NCBI RefSeq assembly: GCF_026236535.1
Contig: NZ_JAHTMW010000028.1
Location: 31,792 to 95,791, forward strand
Source: Streptomyces sp. SKN60
Lineage (GTDB): Bacteria > Actinomycetota > Actinomycetes > Streptomycetales > Streptomycetaceae
Length of the DNA: 64,000 nt
Direction: 5' to 3'
Numbering within the stretch: position 1 is the first letter of the stretch; every line of letters begins with the position of its first letter. A program made the translations under genes and the position numbers. Below, in pieces: positions 1 through 9,046 of the stretch. Below the pieces are notes generated by a model. It did not search any database and had not been told where the DNA came from. It saw only the letters and a list, made by a program, of their open reading frames with translations.

Positions 1-1266
1 GGCTTCGACGCCGAGGACCAGGCCCTCGCGGACCTGATCATGGGCGGCGAGCTGCGCTCCGGCATCTACGCCTTCAACCTGGTGCAGAAGCGCGGCAAGC
101 GCCCGGCCGGCGCCCCGGACAAGAACCTGGCCCGCCCGGTCACCAAGGTCGGCGTCGTCGGCGCCGGTCTGATGGCCTCCCAGCTGGCCCTGCTGTTCCT
201 GCGCCGTCTGGAGGTGCCGGTCGTCCTGACCGACATCGACCAGGAGCGCATCGACAAGGGCGTGGGCTACGTCCACGGCGAGATCGACAAGCTGCTCGGC
301 AAGGGCCGCATCGACCAGGACAAGGCCAACCGCCTCAAGGGCCTGGTCACCGGTGTCCTGGACAAGGCCGCCGGCTTCGCGGACGCGGACTTCATCATCG
401 AGGCCGTGTTCGAGGAGATGTCGGTCAAGCAGACGGTGTTCGCGGAGGTCGAGGCGGTCGCCCCGGCGCACGCGATCCTCGCCACCAACACCTCCTCGCT
501 GTCCGTCAGCGAGATGGCCTCCAAGCTCCAGCACCCGGAGCGCGTGGTCGGCTTCCACTTCTTCAACCCGGTCGCGGTCCTCCCGCTCCTGGAGATCGTC
601 CGCGGCGAGAAGACCGACGACGCCTCGCTGGCCACCGCGTTCGGTGTCGCCAAGAAGCTGAAGAAGACCGCGGTCCTGACGAAGGACGCCCCGGCGTTCG
701 TCGTGAACCGCATCCTCACCCGCTTCATGGGCGAGATCCAGAACATCATCGACGAGGGCACCCCGGTGGCCGTGGCGGAGAAGGCGGTCGAGCCGCTCGG
801 CCTGCCGATGTCGCCGCTGGTCCTTCTGGAGCTCGTCGGCCCGGCCATCGGTCTGCACGTCTCCGAGACCCTGAACCGCGCCTTCCCGGAGCGCTTCAAG
901 GTCTCCCCCAACCTGAAGGCCGTCGTCGAGGCCGGCAAGCGCGGCTTCTACGTCTACAAGCCGGAGAACGGCTTCAAGCCGGAGCTCGACCCCGAGGTCG
1001 CCGCGCTCCTCAAGCAGGGCGACGTCGTCCTGACCGAGGAGCAGGCCCGCGACCGCGTCCTGGACGCGGTGGCGCAGGAGATCGGTCTGATGCTGGAGGA
1101 GGGTGTCGTCGCCGAGGCGCAGGACATCGACCTCTGCCTGATCACCGGTGCGGGCTGGCCCTTCCACCTGGGCGGCATCACGCCGTACCTGGACCGTGAG
1201 GGTGTCTCGGAGCGCGTCAACGGCAAGCGGTTCCTGGCGCAGGGCGTGGCGAGCGTCCCGGCGTAA
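1..1266 (+). CDS. 3-hydroxyacyl-CoA dehydrogenase, C-terminal part of a fatty-oxidation multienzyme (5' end outside window)
   Basis: The frame is open from base 1, so this is the 3' part of a longer gene. About 40 residues in, the chain shows the Rossmann NAD-binding motif VGVVGAGLMASQLA, followed by TNTSSLSVSEMA and VGFHFFNPV, the signatures of 3-hydroxyacyl-CoA dehydrogenase. A C-terminal helical dimerisation domain follows (GEIQNIIDEG, GPAIGLHV). By family it oxidises L-3-hydroxyacyl-CoA to 3-ketoacyl-CoA in beta-oxidation. The residues before the Rossmann fold resemble the linker after an enoyl-CoA hydratase domain, so the full protein is probably a FadB/FadJ-like fusion. The gene ends in TAA and is followed within 25 bases by a strong hairpin. 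Function is well supported; the full length is unknown. Confidence 0.9.
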   Translation, partial: GFDAEDQALADLIMGGELRSGIYAFNLVQKRGKRPAGAPDKNLARPVTKVGVVGAGLMASQLALLFLRRLEVPVVLTDIDQERIDKGVGYVHGEIDKLLGKGRIDQDKANRLKGLVTGVLDKAAGFADADFIIEAVFEEMSVKQTVFAEVEAVAPAHAILATNTSSLSVSEMASKLQHPERVVGFHFFNPVAVLPLLEIVRGEKTDDASLATAFGVAKKLKKTAVLTKDAPAFVVNRILTRFMGEIQNIIDEGTPVAVAEKAVEPLGLPMSPLVLLELVGPAIGLHVSETLNRAFPERFKVSPNLKAVVEAGKRGFYVYKPENGFKPELDPEVAALLKQGDVVLTEEQARDRVLDAVAQEIGLMLEEGVVAEAQDIDLCLITGAGWPFHLGGITPYLDREGVSERVNGKRFLAQGVASVPA

Positions 1267-1290
1267 CGCCGCCGCGTAACCCGCACGGGT

Positions 1291-1326
1291 GACGGCCCGG
1301 TACCACGAGGGTGGTGCCGGGCCGTC
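1291..1326 (+). terminator. Hairpin terminator after the hydroxyacyl-CoA dehydrogenase gene
   Basis: Arms 1291-1306 (GACGGCCCGGTACCAC) and 1311-1326 pair over 16 positions with a single G-T pair and a GAGG tetraloop, beginning 24 bases after the stop codon. There is no U-tract, which is usual for Streptomyces terminators. It lies just before the start of the NYN gene and separates the two units. Confidence 0.75.
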
Positions 1327-1337
1327 ATGCTGTCCCC

Positions 1338-1709
1338 ATGGACCTCCTGCCTCTCCTGATCGTCGACGGCGCCAACGTGGTGGGCTCCGTGCCCGACGGG
1401 TGGTGGAAGGACCGGCGCGGGGCCGCCGAGCGGCTGCGGGACCGGCTGGCCGAGCGGGGCGGGCCGGTGGAGGGGCCGTACCCGGGGCCGTACGAGATCG
1501 TGCTCGTCCTGGAGGGGCGGGCGCGCGGGGTGGCGGCGGTGCCAGGGGTACGGATCGAGGAGGCGGCGGGCAGTGGCGACGACCTGATCGCGGAGCTGGC
1601 CCGGAACGCCGAGGGCCGGCCGTGCCTGGTGGTCACGGCCGACCGGGAGCTTCGGCGGCGGGTGGCGGAGAGCGGCGCGAACTGTGTGGGTCCGCGCGCT
1701 CTCCCGTAG
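1338..1709 (+). CDS. Small NYN/PIN-like domain protein
   Basis: This is a 123-residue protein beginning LLPLLIVDGANVVGSVPDGW. The Asp in LIVDGANV, the acidic pair in GDDLIAEL and the Asp in VVTADRELRRRV sit where NYN/PIN-fold RNases and phosphohydrolase-like proteins carry metal-binding acids. Homologues in Streptomyces are often labelled NTP pyrophosphohydrolase or NYN-domain protein. The ATG at 1338 is preferred over the GTG at 1311, because the fold begins right after it and the earlier start lies inside the terminator hairpin. It stands alone and converges on the permease gene. The fold assignment is good; substrate and role are not known. Confidence 0.7.
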   Translation: MDLLPLLIVDGANVVGSVPDGWWKDRRGAAERLRDRLAERGGPVEGPYPGPYEIVLVLEGRARGVAAVPGVRIEEAAGSGDDLIAELARNAEGRPCLVVTADRELRRRVAESGANCVGPRALP

Positions 1710-1737
1710 GCCGAACGGGTGAACGGGTGGCGGCGGC

Positions 1738-3252
1738 TCAGTACTTCGCGTCCTGGCCCAGCTTGCCGAGGCGGCTGTGCTTGCGGCCGTACAGGAAGTA
1801 GACGACGAAGCCGATGATCATCCAGATGGCGAAGCGGAGCCAGGTCTCGCCCGGCAGGTTCAGCATCAGCCACAGCGAGGCGGCGATGGAGAGGATCGGC
1901 AGCACCGGCACCCACGGGGTGCGGAAGGCACGGTGCAGGTCGGGGCGGGTGCGGCGGAGCACCATCACGCCGACGGCGACCACCACGAAGGCGAACAGGG
2001 TGCCGATGTTCACCAGGGTCGCCAGCTCGTTGATGCTGGTGAAGCCGGAGACGATCGCGATGATCACGCCGAGCAGGATGGTCGGGCGGTACGGGGTGCG
2101 GAACTTCGGGTGGGTGATGGAGAAGAACCGCGGAAGGAGACCGTCACGGCTCATCGCGAAGAACACCCGGGTCTGGCCGAGCAGCAGGATCAGACAGACC
2201 GTGGTGAGGCCGATGGCGGCGCCGAAGCTGATCACGCCCGCGTAGAACGGGTGCCCGACGGCCTTGAAGGCGTCGGCGAGCGGGGCGCTGACGGACAGTT
2301 CGGTGTAGTGCTGCATACCGGTGACGACCAGGGCCACCGCCACGTACAGCACGGTGCAGATGAAGAGCGAGCCGAGGATGCCGCGGGGCATGTCGCGCTG
2401 CGGCAGCTTGGTCTCCTCGGCGGCGGTGGCGACCACGTCGAAGCCGATGAAGGCGAAGAAGACCACGGACGCGGCGGTGAAGATGCCCATCACGCCGAAG
2501 TTGGTGGGCTCGTAACCGAACATCAGCTGGACCAGCGGGGCGGTCTCCCAGCCGCCGCCGGTCTCCGGGGTGACCGCGTCCGGGATGAACGGCTTGTAGT
2601 TGTCGCCGACGATGAAGAACAGACCGGCGACGATCACGATCATGACCACGGTGACCTTGATCGCGACGACCAGGGCGGTGATCCGGGCGGACAGCTTCAT
2701 GCCGAGGACCAGGACCACGGTGAGGACCAGGACCAGGATGAAGGCCAGGATGTCGAAGGTGCCTCCCGGCACGTCCGGCCCTTCGAGTGACGCCGGTAGG
2801 TGCCAGCCGATGTTGTCCATCAGCGAGCGCACATAGCCGGACCAGCCGACCGCCACCACCGCCGTGCCGAGCGCGAACTCCAGGACGAGGTCCCAGCCGA
2901 TGATCCAGGCCGGCAGCTCGCCGATGGAGGCGTACGCGAAGGTGTACGCCGAACCGGCGACGGGCACCGTCGACGCGAACTCCGCATAGCACAGGGCGGC
3001 GAGGGCGCAGACGATGCCCGCGGCGACGAAGGCGAGCGCGGTCGCCGGTCCGGCGTTCTCCTTCGCCACCTTGCCGGTGAGGACGAAGATGCCGGTGCCG
3101 ATGATGACGCCGACGCCGAACACGGTGAGGTCCCAGGCGGAGAGGGACTTCTTGAGCGCGTGCTCGGGCTCCTCGGTGTCGCGGATCGACTGTTCGACCG
3201 ACTTGGTCCGGAACAGACCGTCGTTCGCTCGTGGCTGCTGGTCCGTACTCAC
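1738..3252 (-). CDS. APC-family amino acid permease (cationic amino acid transporter type)
   Basis: This is a 504-residue integral membrane protein with about 12 hydrophobic segments. The first carries the APC signature GVGVIIGTGIFVLTG, and a later segment carries FFAFIGFDVVATAAEE, typical of the cationic amino acid transporter group. By family it takes up amino acids by proton symport or exchange. The GTG at 3252 is chosen because GGAGGTG lies just upstream; an in-frame ATG further out (3312) has no such site and adds a non-homologous proline-rich leader. The charged N-terminus of about 40 residues is cytoplasmic. It is monocistronic as far as can be seen and reads away from dxs. The substrate cannot be told from sequence. 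Confidence 0.85.
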   Translation of the reverse strand: MSTDQQPRANDGLFRTKSVEQSIRDTEEPEHALKKSLSAWDLTVFGVGVIIGTGIFVLTGKVAKENAGPATALAFVAAGIVCALAALCYAEFASTVPVAGSAYTFAYASIGELPAWIIGWDLVLEFALGTAVVAVGWSGYVRSLMDNIGWHLPASLEGPDVPGGTFDILAFILVLVLTVVLVLGMKLSARITALVVAIKVTVVMIVIVAGLFFIVGDNYKPFIPDAVTPETGGGWETAPLVQLMFGYEPTNFGVMGIFTAASVVFFAFIGFDVVATAAEETKLPQRDMPRGILGSLFICTVLYVAVALVVTGMQHYTELSVSAPLADAFKAVGHPFYAGVISFGAAIGLTTVCLILLLGQTRVFFAMSRDGLLPRFFSITHPKFRTPYRPTILLGVIIAIVSGFTSINELATLVNIGTLFAFVVVAVGVMVLRRTRPDLHRAFRTPWVPVLPILSIAASLWLMLNLPGETWLRFAIWMIIGFVVYFLYGRKHSRLGKLGQDAKY

Positions 3253-3318
3253 GTAGCACCTCCCTGGCGCGGGCCCTGGCAGGGGGCTGCCCGCCCTCAG
3301 GCCAGGATGCACGCGGAA

Positions 3319-3356
3319 GGGCCGGTCGGCACTCCGAAGAGTGAGCCGACCGGCCC
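3319..3356 (-). terminator. Hairpin terminator downstream of dxs
   Basis: Arms 3319-3330 (GGGCCGGTCGGC) and 3345-3356 pair perfectly over 12 bases. A smaller ACTC/GAGT stem (3331-3334 with 3339-3342) sits inside. It lies 64 bases past the dxs stop and before the permease gene on the same strand, so it should insulate the two. Confidence 0.75.
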
Positions 3357-3419
3357 AAGGGTGACGTCGTGTGACGCCGAAGGGTGACGCCGCGTGAGGT
3401 ACGGGGCGGGCGGGGCCCG

Positions 3420-5339
3420 TCAGTCCCGGGCGGGCTCCACGGCCTTGCTGCTGCTCTCGAAACGCCCGTCGAGGCGGGAGACCAGACCGGTGACCTGGCG
3501 CGCGATGTCCGGGGCGGTCAGACCGATCTCGGCCAGGACCTCGCCGCGGGAGGCGTGGTCCAGGAAGCGCGGCGGGATGCCGAAGTCACGCAGCGGCACG
3601 TCGACGCCCGCGTCGCGCAGGGCCTGCGCCACGGCGGAGCCGACGCCGCCGACGCGGCTGTTGTCCTCGACGGTGACGACCACCCGGTGGCGCTCGGCGA
3701 GCGGGGCCAGGGCCTCGTCGACGGGCTTGACCCAGCGCGGGTCGATCACCGTGGTGGAGATGCCCTGCTGGTCCAGGAGACCGGCGATCTCCAGGCACAT
3801 CGGGGCCAGCGCACCGACGGAGACCAGGAGGACGTCCGGCTTGTCACTGCCCGCCTCGCGCAGCACGTCCATGCCGCCGATCCGGCGCAGCGCCGGGACC
3901 GCGGGGCCGACCGCGCCCTTGGAGAAGCGCACCACGGTGGGCGCGTCGGTGACCTCGACGGCCTCGCGCAGCTGGGCGCGGACCTGGTCGGCGTCGCGCG
4001 GGGCGGCGAGCCGCAGGCCGGGCACGACCTGCAGGATCGACATGTCCCACATGCCGTTGTGCGAGGCGCCGTCGGTGCCGGTGACACCGGCCCGGTCGAG
4101 CACGAAGGTGACGCCGCACTTGTGCAGGGCCACGTCCATCAGGACCTGGTCGAAGGCGCGGTTGAGGAAGGTCGCGTAGACCGCGAAGACCGGGTGCAGA
4201 CCGCCGGTGGCCAGGCCGGCCGCGGAGACCGCGGCGTGCTGCTCGGCGATGCCGACGTCGAAGACCCGCTCGGGGAAGGCCTTGGCGAACTTGTCGAGGC
4301 CGACCGGCTGGAGCATGGCCGCCGTGATGGCGACGATGTCCTCGCGCTCCTTGCCGAGCGCGACCATCTCCTCGCCGAAGACGCTGGTCCAGTCGGCGCC
4401 CGAGGAGGAGATCGGCAGACCGGTGTCGGGGTGGATCTTGCCGACCGCGTGGAAGCGGTCGGCCTCGTCCTGCAGGGCCGGCTGGTAGCCGCGGCCCTTC
4501 TCGGTGAGGCAGTGCACGATGACCGGGCCGCCGAAGCGCTTGGCGCGGGTGAGCGCCGACTCCAGGGCCTCGATGTCGTGGCCGTCGATCGGGCCGACGT
4601 ACTTCAGGCCGAGGTCCTCGAACATGCCCTGCGGGGCGATGAAGTCCTTCAGGCCCTTCTTGGCGCCGTGCAGGGTCTCGTAGAGCGGCTTCCCGACGAC
4701 CGGGGTGCGCTCCAGGATGTCCTTGCCGCGGGCGAGGAAGCGCTCGTAGCCGTCGGTGGTGCGCAGGGTCGCCAGGTGGTTGGCGAGTCCGCCGATGGTG
4801 GGGGCGTAGGAGCGCTCGTTGTCGTTGACGACGATGACGACCTGGCGGTCCTTGGCGTCGGCGATGTTGTTGAGCGCCTCCCAGGCCATGCCGCCGGTCA
4901 GCGCGCCGTCGCCGATGACGGCGACGACGTGGTCGTCCTTCTTCAGGACCTCGTTGGCCTTGGCGAGGCCGTCGGCCCAGCCGAGGACGGTCGAGGCGTG
5001 CGAGTTCTCGATGACGTCGTGCTCGGACTCGGCCTGCGAGGGGTAGCCGGACAGGCCGCCCTTCATCTTGAGCTTGGAGAAGTCCTGGCGGCCGGTGAGC
5101 AGCTTGTGCACATAGCTCTGGTGGCCGGTGTCCCACAGGACGCGGTCCTTGGGCGAGTCGAAGACGCGGTGGAGGGCGATGGTCAGTTCGACCACGCCGA
5201 GGTTGGGGCCGAGGTGCCCGCCGGTCTTGGAGACGGCGTCCACGAGGAAAGTCCTGATCTCCTCGGCCAGCTGTTCCAGCTGTTCCGAGGAGAGCCGGTC
5301 CAGGTCTCGCGGTCCCCTGATACGGGTCAGCAGAGCCAC
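3420..5339 (-). CDS. dxs: 1-deoxy-D-xylulose-5-phosphate synthase
   Basis: This 639-residue protein has the full transketolase-like layout. The catalytic histidine lies in GHLGPNLG (residues 41-48), and the thiamine-diphosphate motif starts with GDGALTGG (143-150) and continues to NDNERSYAP. The central pyrimidine-binding domain has VFDVGIAEQHA, and a C-terminal transketolase domain follows. It condenses pyruvate and glyceraldehyde 3-phosphate to DXP, the first step of the MEP isoprenoid pathway and a feed into thiamine and pyridoxal synthesis. The GTG at 5339 follows AAGGAGG at good spacing and gives the usual N-terminus (ALLTRIRGP); longer frames reach upstream without support. It lies just downstream of the xylose transporter but behind a terminator, so it is likely transcribed separately. 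Confidence 0.95.
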   Translation of the reverse strand: MALLTRIRGPRDLDRLSSEQLEQLAEEIRTFLVDAVSKTGGHLGPNLGVVELTIALHRVFDSPKDRVLWDTGHQSYVHKLLTGRQDFSKLKMKGGLSGYPSQAESEHDVIENSHASTVLGWADGLAKANEVLKKDDHVVAVIGDGALTGGMAWEALNNIADAKDRQVVIVVNDNERSYAPTIGGLANHLATLRTTDGYERFLARGKDILERTPVVGKPLYETLHGAKKGLKDFIAPQGMFEDLGLKYVGPIDGHDIEALESALTRAKRFGGPVIVHCLTEKGRGYQPALQDEADRFHAVGKIHPDTGLPISSSGADWTSVFGEEMVALGKEREDIVAITAAMLQPVGLDKFAKAFPERVFDVGIAEQHAAVSAAGLATGGLHPVFAVYATFLNRAFDQVLMDVALHKCGVTFVLDRAGVTGTDGASHNGMWDMSILQVVPGLRLAAPRDADQVRAQLREAVEVTDAPTVVRFSKGAVGPAVPALRRIGGMDVLREAGSDKPDVLLVSVGALAPMCLEIAGLLDQQGISTTVIDPRWVKPVDEALAPLAERHRVVVTVEDNSRVGGVGSAVAQALRDAGVDVPLRDFGIPPRFLDHASRGEVLAEIGLTAPDIARQVTGLVSRLDGRFESSSKAVEPARD

Positions 5340-5495
5340 CCGTGCCTCCTTGCTTTGAACTGGTCGAGCTTGCCGATTTGTCGAGTCTAATGTTCCGTCT
5401 TGGATCGTGGGCATCGGGCCGGGGACTCGGTCCCCACCCGGATGGCCGACACACCGCTGATCCGTGCGGTCGCCACGTTGATCCGGACGCAGCAG

Positions 5496-5525
5496 CGCCC
5501 GGCGCCGGTTCTCCGGCGCCGGGCG
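5496..5525 (-). terminator. Hairpin terminator of the xylFGH unit
   Basis: Arms 5496-5508 and 5513-5525 form a perfect 13-base stem (core GCCCGGCGCCGG) with a TTCT tetraloop, 19 bases past the xylH stop. This is a typical GC-rich Streptomyces terminator and precedes dxs. Confidence 0.8.
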
Positions 5526-5543
5526 GACTGTGCGTGATGTCGG

Positions 5544-6878
5544 TTACGCGCGACCCGCGGTCTTCTGCGTGCGGCGGGAGACCGAGTCGATCACGACGGC
5601 GGCGAGCAGCACCGCGCCGGTGATCATGTTCTGGATGGCGTTGGACATGCCGATCATGTTCAGGCCCTGCTGGATCGACTGGATCACGATCATGCCCAGG
5701 AGCGCCGACCAGACCTTGCCGCGGCCGCCGAAGAGGCTGGTGCCGCCGATCACGGCCGCGGCGATGACCAGCATCAGCGTGTTGCCGCCGCCGAGGCTCT
5801 TGGTCGCGCCGCCGGAGAGGCTGGCGATGAACAGGCCGCCGAAGGCGGCGAGGGTGCCGGAGATCGCGAAGACCGCGATCCGGACGCCGTCCACGCCGAT
5901 GCCGGCGCGGCGGGCCGCCTCGGCGTTGCCGCCGACCGCGAAGACCTTGCGGCCGAAGAGGGTGCGGCGGGCGACGAAGTCGCAGACGACCAGGACGGCG
6001 AGGAAGAGCACCAGGGCGAGCGGCAGGCCGCGGGCGCCGGCGGGCTCGTTCATCACGTACGCGACGGCGAAGACCAGCAGGGCGACGACGGCGGTGCGCA
6101 GCACGATCTCGCTGACCGGGCGGGCCGGGAGCAGCGCGGCCTTGCGGCGGCTGCTGTCGCGAAGCAGCGAGAACAGGTAGGCGGCGACCGCGACCAGGGC
6201 GAGGCCGTAGGCGGCGATCTTGTCGGCGAAGAAGTAGTTGGTGAGGTTCTCCACCACGCTGCCGGACGGCGTGTTGATGGAGCCCTCGCCGCCCATGAGC
6301 CATTCCTGGAGGCCCATCCAGCCGAGGAAGCCGGCCAGGGTGACCACGAAGGCGGGGACGCCGATCTTGGCGAAGAAGAAGCCGTGCAGCGCGCCGATGG
6401 CGGTGCCGGAGAGCACCGCGAGCACGATGGCCAGCCATTCGTTCATGCCGTTGCTGACCTGGAGGCCGGCCCAGACGGCGGCGCCGACACCGGCGACCGA
6501 GCCCATGGAGAGGTCGATCTCGCCGAGGACGAGCACGAAGACGATGCCGACGGCCATGATGCCGAGGCCGGAGGCGTAGACCGTGACGTTGGCGACCGAG
6601 CTCGCGGACAGGAAGTTGCTGTTCTGGAGCTGGAAGACGATCGCGATGACGATCAGGCCGAGGATGACGGGCAGGGAGCCGAGCTCGCCGCCGCGGATCT
6701 TGCGGGTGAACTCGGTCCAGTAGCCCTTGAGGCCCTCCTCGCGGACGAGGAGGCGGGGGTCGACGGCCGGGACGGGCGCCGCGGACTCGGCCACGGCGGC
6801 GGTCTCGGCGGCGTCCGCCTCCGCGACAGCGGTCTCGGGGGCCTCGGAGGCTTCGGGGGTCTTGGCGAGGTCGCTCAC
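5544..6878 (-). CDS. xylH: Xylose-type ABC transporter permease
   Basis: This 444-residue membrane protein belongs to the ribose/xylose permease family (BPD_transp_2). An Ala/Glu-rich cytoplasmic leader of about 65 residues is followed by roughly ten membrane segments. The motif GEIDLSMGSVAG, typical of sugar permeases of this class, is present. The GTG at 6878 overlaps the stop of the ATPase gene in a GTGA quartet and follows GGAGGACGCC, so the two are translationally coupled. With xylG and xylF it forms an importer for a monosaccharide, by family and synteny most likely xylose. In S. coelicolor the corresponding genes are xylFGH, regulated by Rok7B7 (from memory). Confidence 0.88.
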   Translation of the reverse strand: MSDLAKTPEASEAPETAVAEADAAETAAVAESAAPVPAVDPRLLVREEGLKGYWTEFTRKIRGGELGSLPVILGLIVIAIVFQLQNSNFLSASSVANVTVYASGLGIMAVGIVFVLVLGEIDLSMGSVAGVGAAVWAGLQVSNGMNEWLAIVLAVLSGTAIGALHGFFFAKIGVPAFVVTLAGFLGWMGLQEWLMGGEGSINTPSGSVVENLTNYFFADKIAAYGLALVAVAAYLFSLLRDSSRRKAALLPARPVSEIVLRTAVVALLVFAVAYVMNEPAGARGLPLALVLFLAVLVVCDFVARRTLFGRKVFAVGGNAEAARRAGIGVDGVRIAVFAISGTLAAFGGLFIASLSGGATKSLGGGNTLMLVIAAAVIGGTSLFGGRGKVWSALLGMIVIQSIQQGLNMIGMSNAIQNMITGAVLLAAVVIDSVSRRTQKTAGRA

Positions 6879-7660
6879 TTGGCGTCCTCCTTTGCAGCCG
6901 TACGGGCCTGCCGGCGGGTCACGGCGTTGTCCGTGGCCCCGGTGATGGCGGCGATGATCGTCTCGTGGGTGGTGTCCGCGACGTCGAAAACGCCGTTGTT
7001 GCGGCCGAGGCGGAGCACGGCGACCTTGTCCGCGACGGCGCGGACGTCGGCCATGTTGTGGCTGATGAGGATGACGCCGTGGCCGCGCTCGCGCAGCCGC
7101 TCCACCAGGTCGAGCACCTGTGCGGTCTGCTCGACGCCGAGGGCGGCGGTGGGCTCGTCCAGGATCACGATCTTCGGGTCGCCGATCAGGGCGCGGGCGA
7201 TGGCCACGACCTGACGCTGGCCGCCGGAGAGGGCGGCCACGGGTATGCGGACCGAGGGGATCCGGATGGACAGGGTGTCGAGCAGCTCCCGGGCGCGCTT
7301 CTCCATGGCGATCTCGTCGAGGACGGTGCCGGAGCTGAGCTCGCTGCCGAGGAAGAGGTTGGCGACCACGTCGAGGTTGTCGCAGAGCGCCAGGTCCTGG
7401 TAGACGGTCGCGACCCCGAGGTTCTGGGAGTCGTGGGGCTTGGTGATCTGGACCGGGCGGCCGTCCCACTCGATGGTGCCCTCGTCGATCGGGTGGACGC
7501 CCGAGATCGTCTTGACGAGGGTGGACTTGCCGGCGCCGTTGTCGCCCACCAGGGCGACGACCTCTCCGGCGTGGATCTCCAGATCGACATCGGTGAGCAC
7601 CTGGACGGCGCCGAACCGCTTGGAGACCCCGCGCAACGCCAGCACGGGCGTAGCGGACAC
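6875..7660 (-). CDS. xylG: Xylose-type ABC transporter ATP-binding protein
   Basis: This 261-residue protein has a single ABC domain: Walker A GDNGAGKST, Q-loop around TVYQDLALCD, signature LSGGQRQ, Walker B VILDEP and switch histidine ISHN. Many sugar importers of this family have two fused ATPase domains of about 500 residues; this one has one, so it must act as a homodimer. The GTG at 7660 lies about ten bases after AAGGAG. The ATG at 7669 abuts that site and is less likely. Its 3' end overlaps xylH by four bases. It energises uptake of the sugar delivered by the downstream-encoded permease and the upstream-encoded binding protein. Confidence 0.9.
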   Translation of the reverse strand: MSATPVLALRGVSKRFGAVQVLTDVDLEIHAGEVVALVGDNGAGKSTLVKTISGVHPIDEGTIEWDGRPVQITKPHDSQNLGVATVYQDLALCDNLDVVANLFLGSELSSGTVLDEIAMEKRARELLDTLSIRIPSVRIPVAALSGGQRQVVAIARALIGDPKIVILDEPTAALGVEQTAQVLDLVERLRERGHGVILISHNMADVRAVADKVAVLRLGRNNGVFDVADTTHETIIAAITGATDNAVTRRQARTAAKEDAK

Positions 7661-7744
7661 GTGAATCATCTCCTTCGCCGCCTGACCGGCGGGGATGTGG
7701 TGCGGGGCACCCTCCCGACAGGGGCGGTGGGGGGTGCGAGGGGA

Positions 7745-7798
7745 GTCCGGCGCCCCGCCCCCGCTTGCGGGGCGTGGAGTGGGGCGGGTGCGCCGGAC
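7745..7798 (-). terminator. Intercistronic hairpin between xylF and xylG
   Basis: Arms 7745-7762 and 7781-7798 pair almost fully: GTCCGGCGC matches at the outer end, then a single bulged base, then a CCCGCCCC/GGGGCGGG stem. The gap between xylF and xylG is 160 bases, while xylG and xylH overlap. A partial terminator or mRNA-stabilising stem here would raise the ratio of binding protein to membrane components. Confidence 0.6.
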
Positions 7799-7820
7799 CG
7801 GTTCCTTGGGGCGGCAGGGG

Positions 7821-8924
7821 TTACTTGATGCCCGCCGCGTCGCAGGCCGCCTTGTACTCGGCGGTGCAGATGTCGGCCGCCTTGTAGACGTTGTCGGCGA
7901 TGATCGTGGAGGCGATGTTCTCCTTGGTCACGACCTGCGCGTCGTACAGCTTGGCCGGGATGCCCTTGAACTCGCCGGTGAGGCTGTCGACCTTGACCGG
8001 GACGAGGTCGTCGATCTTCTCGCCCTTGAGGAGCTTGACGGCGATCTCGGCGGTGGTCTCGGCCTCGGGCTTGATCTGCTTGTAGATCGTGAAGGCCTGG
8101 TCGCCCTTCAGGATGCGCTGCAGACCCGCGAGTTCGGCGTCCTGGCCGCCGACCGGGACCTTGACGCCCTGCTTGGCCAGGGCGGTGATGATGCCGCCGG
8201 CCATGCCGTCGTTGGCCGAGTACACGCCCTGGAAGCCGGTCTTGCCCAGGGAGTCGATGGCGGCACCCATCTTCTTGTTGGCCTCGTCCGGGGACCAGTC
8301 CGGGATGTCCTGCTCGTAGACGACCTTCTTCACGGCGCTGTCGATGGCGCTGTGGGCGCCCTTCTTGAACAGCGGGGCGTTCGGGTCGGTCGGCGAGCCG
8401 TTGATCATGACAACGTTGGCGTCCTTGGCGTTGGCGCCGAGCGCCTTCACCAGGGCCTCGCCCTGCAGGCGGCCGATCTTCTCGTTGTCGTAGGACACGT
8501 AGGCGGAGATCGGGCCCTCGGCCAGGCGGTCGTACGCGACGACCTTGACGCCCTTCTTCTCGGCCTGCTGCACCCAGGACTTGGTGGCCTTGTAGTCGAC
8601 CGAGTCCAGGATGATGACCTTCACGCCCTGCGTGACGAGCGCGTCGAACTGCTTCTTCTGCGTCTCGGTGTCCTGCGCGGCGTTGTTGTACTTGACCTCG
8701 CAGTCGGCGCAGAGCGCCTTGATCTTCGCCTCGATGATCGGGCGGTCGAAGGTCTCGTAGCGGGTGGTCTTGTTCTCCGGCAGGAGCAGACCGATGGTCT
8801 TGGTGTCACCGCCGGCGGCGGCGCCGTCCGCGCCGTTGTCGCCGGCCTTGCCACAGGCGGCGATCGAGAGGGCCATGGAAACCGCGGCCGTGCCTATGAC
8901 GACGCGTCGCGTCACTGCGTTCAT
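7821..8924 (-). CDS. xylF: Xylose-type ABC transporter substrate-binding lipoprotein
   Basis: This 367-residue protein has a lipoprotein signal: basic start MNAVTRRVV, a hydrophobic stretch and lipobox SIAAC, with Cys near residue 24. The mature part has the periplasmic-binding-protein type 1 fold (TIGLLLPENKTTRYE, VIILDSVDY, GVYSANDGMAGG), matching D-xylose-binding proteins. It captures sugar outside the membrane for XylGH. The ATG at 8924 follows AGGGAGG; the longer frame lacks support. It is the first transporter gene after the ROK regulator, 122 bases away, with a palindrome in the gap. The ligand is inferred from family and synteny. Confidence 0.88.
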   Translation of the reverse strand: MNAVTRRVVIGTAAVSMALSIAACGKAGDNGADGAAAGGDTKTIGLLLPENKTTRYETFDRPIIEAKIKALCADCEVKYNNAAQDTETQKKQFDALVTQGVKVIILDSVDYKATKSWVQQAEKKGVKVVAYDRLAEGPISAYVSYDNEKIGRLQGEALVKALGANAKDANVVMINGSPTDPNAPLFKKGAHSAIDSAVKKVVYEQDIPDWSPDEANKKMGAAIDSLGKTGFQGVYSANDGMAGGIITALAKQGVKVPVGGQDAELAGLQRILKGDQAFTIYKQIKPEAETTAEIAVKLLKGEKIDDLVPVKVDSLTGEFKGIPAKLYDAQVVTKENIASTIIADNVYKAADICTAEYKAACDAAGIK

Positions 8925-9016
8925 GTGGGGTTGCCTCCCTGACGAGGCCGCGACGTTGCGGCCGAGGTGGCTGGAAGTCAACTCGGCCGCGGGGCAACCG
9001 TCAAGAAGTAAATCCT

Positions 9017-9045
9017 TAACGAGATGGCAACGGTGCCATTCGTTA
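9017..9045. promoter_or_regulatory. Candidate operator between the ROK gene and xylF
   Basis: An inverted repeat begins one base past the ROK stop codon (on the minus strand) and lies about 95 bases before xylF. TAACGA (9017-9022), one G, ATGGCA (9024-9029), four bases, TGCCAT (9034-9039), TCGTTA (9040-9045). It is AT-richer than nearby terminators and has a one-base asymmetry, so an operator for the transporter genes is as likely as a terminator of the regulator gene. Confidence 0.5.
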
Positions 9046-9046
9046 T

